A stretch of 64,000 nucleotides of DNA from Thetidibacter halocola (GTDB taxonomy: Bacteria; Pseudomonadota; Alphaproteobacteria; Rhodobacterales; Rhodobacteraceae): positions 1 to 64,000 of the forward strand of contig NZ_JAGTUU010000002.1 of the NCBI RefSeq assembly GCF_018224955.1, written 5' to 3'. The stretch's first letter is position 1. Each line of letters starts with the position of its first letter. This document shows positions 62,894-64,000 of the stretch, one piece after another. The notes under the pieces are model-generated. The model saw only the letters and a list, made by a program, of their open reading frames with translations. It searched no databases and was not told the origin of the DNA. The position numbers and the translations under genes are program-made.

Positions 62894-63880
62894 ATGCCAT
62901 CAAAACGTCTGAGTGTTGTTGTGACGCGACGCTTGCCCGATGTCGTCGAGACGCGGCTGAAGGAACTCTTCAACGTCACGCTGCGCGAGGACGACCGTCC
63001 GATGACACGCGGCGAACTGGTCGATGCGGTCGCGAGCGCCGACGTGCTGGTTCCCACGATCACCGACCAGATCGACGCGGGGCTGATCGGCCAAGCGGGC
63101 GAGCGGCTGAAGCTGATCGCCAACTACGGGGCAGGCTTTGACCATATCGACGTGGCCACCGCGCGGTCGCGCGGAATCCTGGTGTCGAACACGCCCGGCG
63201 TGGTGACAGAGGACACCGCCGACATGGTCATGGCGCTGATGCTGGGCGTGACCCGCCGCATCCAGGAAGGCCTGTCGGTGATGCAGCAAGGCAACTGGGC
63301 CGGTTACGCGCCCACCGCCTTTCTGGGCCATCGGATCGGCGGCAAGCGGCTGGGCATCCTCGGCATGGGCCGGATCGGCCAGGCGGTGGCGCGCCGCGCC
63401 GGGGCCTTCGGCATGCAGATCCACTATCACAACCGCCGCCGCCTGCGCCCCGAGACCGAAGAGGCGCTGGAAGCGACCTGGTGGGAAAGCCTCGATCAGA
63501 TGGTGGCGCGGATGGACATCATCAGCGTCAACTGCCCCTCGACCCCCAGCACCTATCACCTGCTGAACGCGCGGCGGCTGAAGCTGCTGAAACCCTCGGC
63601 GGTGATCGTCAACACCTCGCGCGGCGAGGTCATCGACGAGAACGCGCTGACCCGGATGCTCAAGGCCGGCGAACTGGCGGGCGCGGGTCTCGACGTGTTC
63701 GAACACGGGACAGAGGGCAACCCGGACCTGCGCGACATGCCCAACGTGGTGATGACGCCGCATATGGGTTCGGCCACGGTCGAAGGCCGGATCGAGATGG
63801 GCGAAAAGGTCATCATCAACATCAAGACCTTCGCCGACGGCCACCGCCCGCCGGACCAGGTTCTGCCCTCGATGCTCTGA
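62894..63880 (+). CDS. D-2-hydroxyacid dehydrogenase (glyoxylate/hydroxypyruvate reductase type)
   Basis: A 328-residue NAD(P)-dependent enzyme with the substrate motif NYGAGFDHID, the cofactor motif LGILGMGRIGQAVARR near residue 155, and catalytic Arg (NTSRGEVID), Glu (GLDVFEHG) and His (TPHMGSATVEGR). Its most likely role is glyoxylate or hydroxypyruvate reduction; formate or phosphoglycerate as substrate is less likely given the length. GGGGAG lies seven bases before the ATG. It may be co-transcribed with the gene starting at 63945. Confidence 0.9.
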   Translation: MPSKRLSVVVTRRLPDVVETRLKELFNVTLREDDRPMTRGELVDAVASADVLVPTITDQIDAGLIGQAGERLKLIANYGAGFDHIDVATARSRGILVSNTPGVVTEDTADMVMALMLGVTRRIQEGLSVMQQGNWAGYAPTAFLGHRIGGKRLGILGMGRIGQAVARRAGAFGMQIHYHNRRRLRPETEEALEATWWESLDQMVARMDIISVNCPSTPSTYHLLNARRLKLLKPSAVIVNTSRGEVIDENALTRMLKAGELAGAGLDVFEHGTEGNPDLRDMPNVVMTPHMGSATVEGRIEMGEKVIINIKTFADGHRPPDQVLPSML

Positions 63881-63944
63881 CGGCGCGGCATTGGACAAGG
63901 CGCCCCTTGCGGGATAAAGGCTTGGCGAAACCGACAGGCCACCC

Positions 63945-64000
63945 ATGACCCAGACCCCTTCCGACATCGCCCGCGCCGTGCTGACGACCGAGGCAGACGC
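63945..64000 (+). CDS. Start of an unidentified gene cut by the window edge
   Basis: An ATG at 63945 opens a frame (MTQTPSDIARAVLTTEADA) that runs off the window. The 18 visible residues are too few to identify it. The start resembles some ferritin-like DUF455 proteins, which is only a guess. It is 64 bases after the dehydrogenase stop, so it may share that transcript. Confidence 0.4.
   Translation, partial: MTQTPSDIARAVLTTEAD

Overview
The window comes from the chromosome of a GC-rich alphaproteobacterium, most likely a Rhodobacteraceae (Roseobacter-group) species. The evidence is the family content (an MbfA-type iron exporter with an Irr-like box, GAAC-N7-GAAC LexA box, methanogen-output-domain protein next to a GGDEF protein, Hint-domain protein, glutathione-dependent formaldehyde enzymes) and the codon use. 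I see no rRNA, tRNA, CRISPR array, IS element or prophage.

Bases 1-22,685 are mainly housekeeping and stress genes. They include msrPQ periplasmic repair, a DUF302 protein behind an FNR-type promoter, a fasciclin protein, an inositol-phosphatase-family enzyme, and a TetR/carboxymuconolactone-decarboxylase-family pair with three operators. The gcvTHP operon sits behind a tandem glycine riboswitch. An NsrR-like Rrf2 regulator is divergent from a gamma-glutamylcyclotransferase-like gene over a palindrome. Next come mbfA with an Irr box and a tiny exported peptide under multiple TetR-type operators. Then follow fghA, a run of small metabolic genes, an ion channel, the formaldehyde dehydrogenase gene, and a LexA-boxed imuB without imuA beside it.

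Bases 22,686-57,692 form a large surface-polysaccharide locus with a polyketide/nonribosomal-peptide unit embedded in it. The rightward part carries an acyltransferase, a GMC oxidoreductase and an SDR, then oxidoreductase, epimerase and glycosyltransferase genes, and ends in a BY-kinase-like ATPase with a long coiled-coil N-terminus. The leftward part runs glycosyltransferase, flippase, type I PKS (KS-AT-KR-DH-ACP-TE), glycosyltransferase, an NRPS-like protein with a luciferase-like monooxygenase inside its adenylation domain, and PPTase; a Wzz-type chain-length protein follows. Overlapping stop/start codons tie most neighbours together. I infer a glycosylated or acylated/aminoacylated exopolysaccharide or glycolipid. 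No polyprenyl-phosphate priming transferase, Wzy polymerase or Wza export porin is visible here, so those steps must be encoded elsewhere or done differently.

Bases 57,693-64,000 return to core functions: leuA with a leucine-rich leader peptide and hairpin, a signalling pair (methanogen-output-domain protein and diguanylate cyclase), a Hint-domain protein, an SH3-like exported protein, a D-2-hydroxyacid dehydrogenase, and the start of a gene cut by the window edge.
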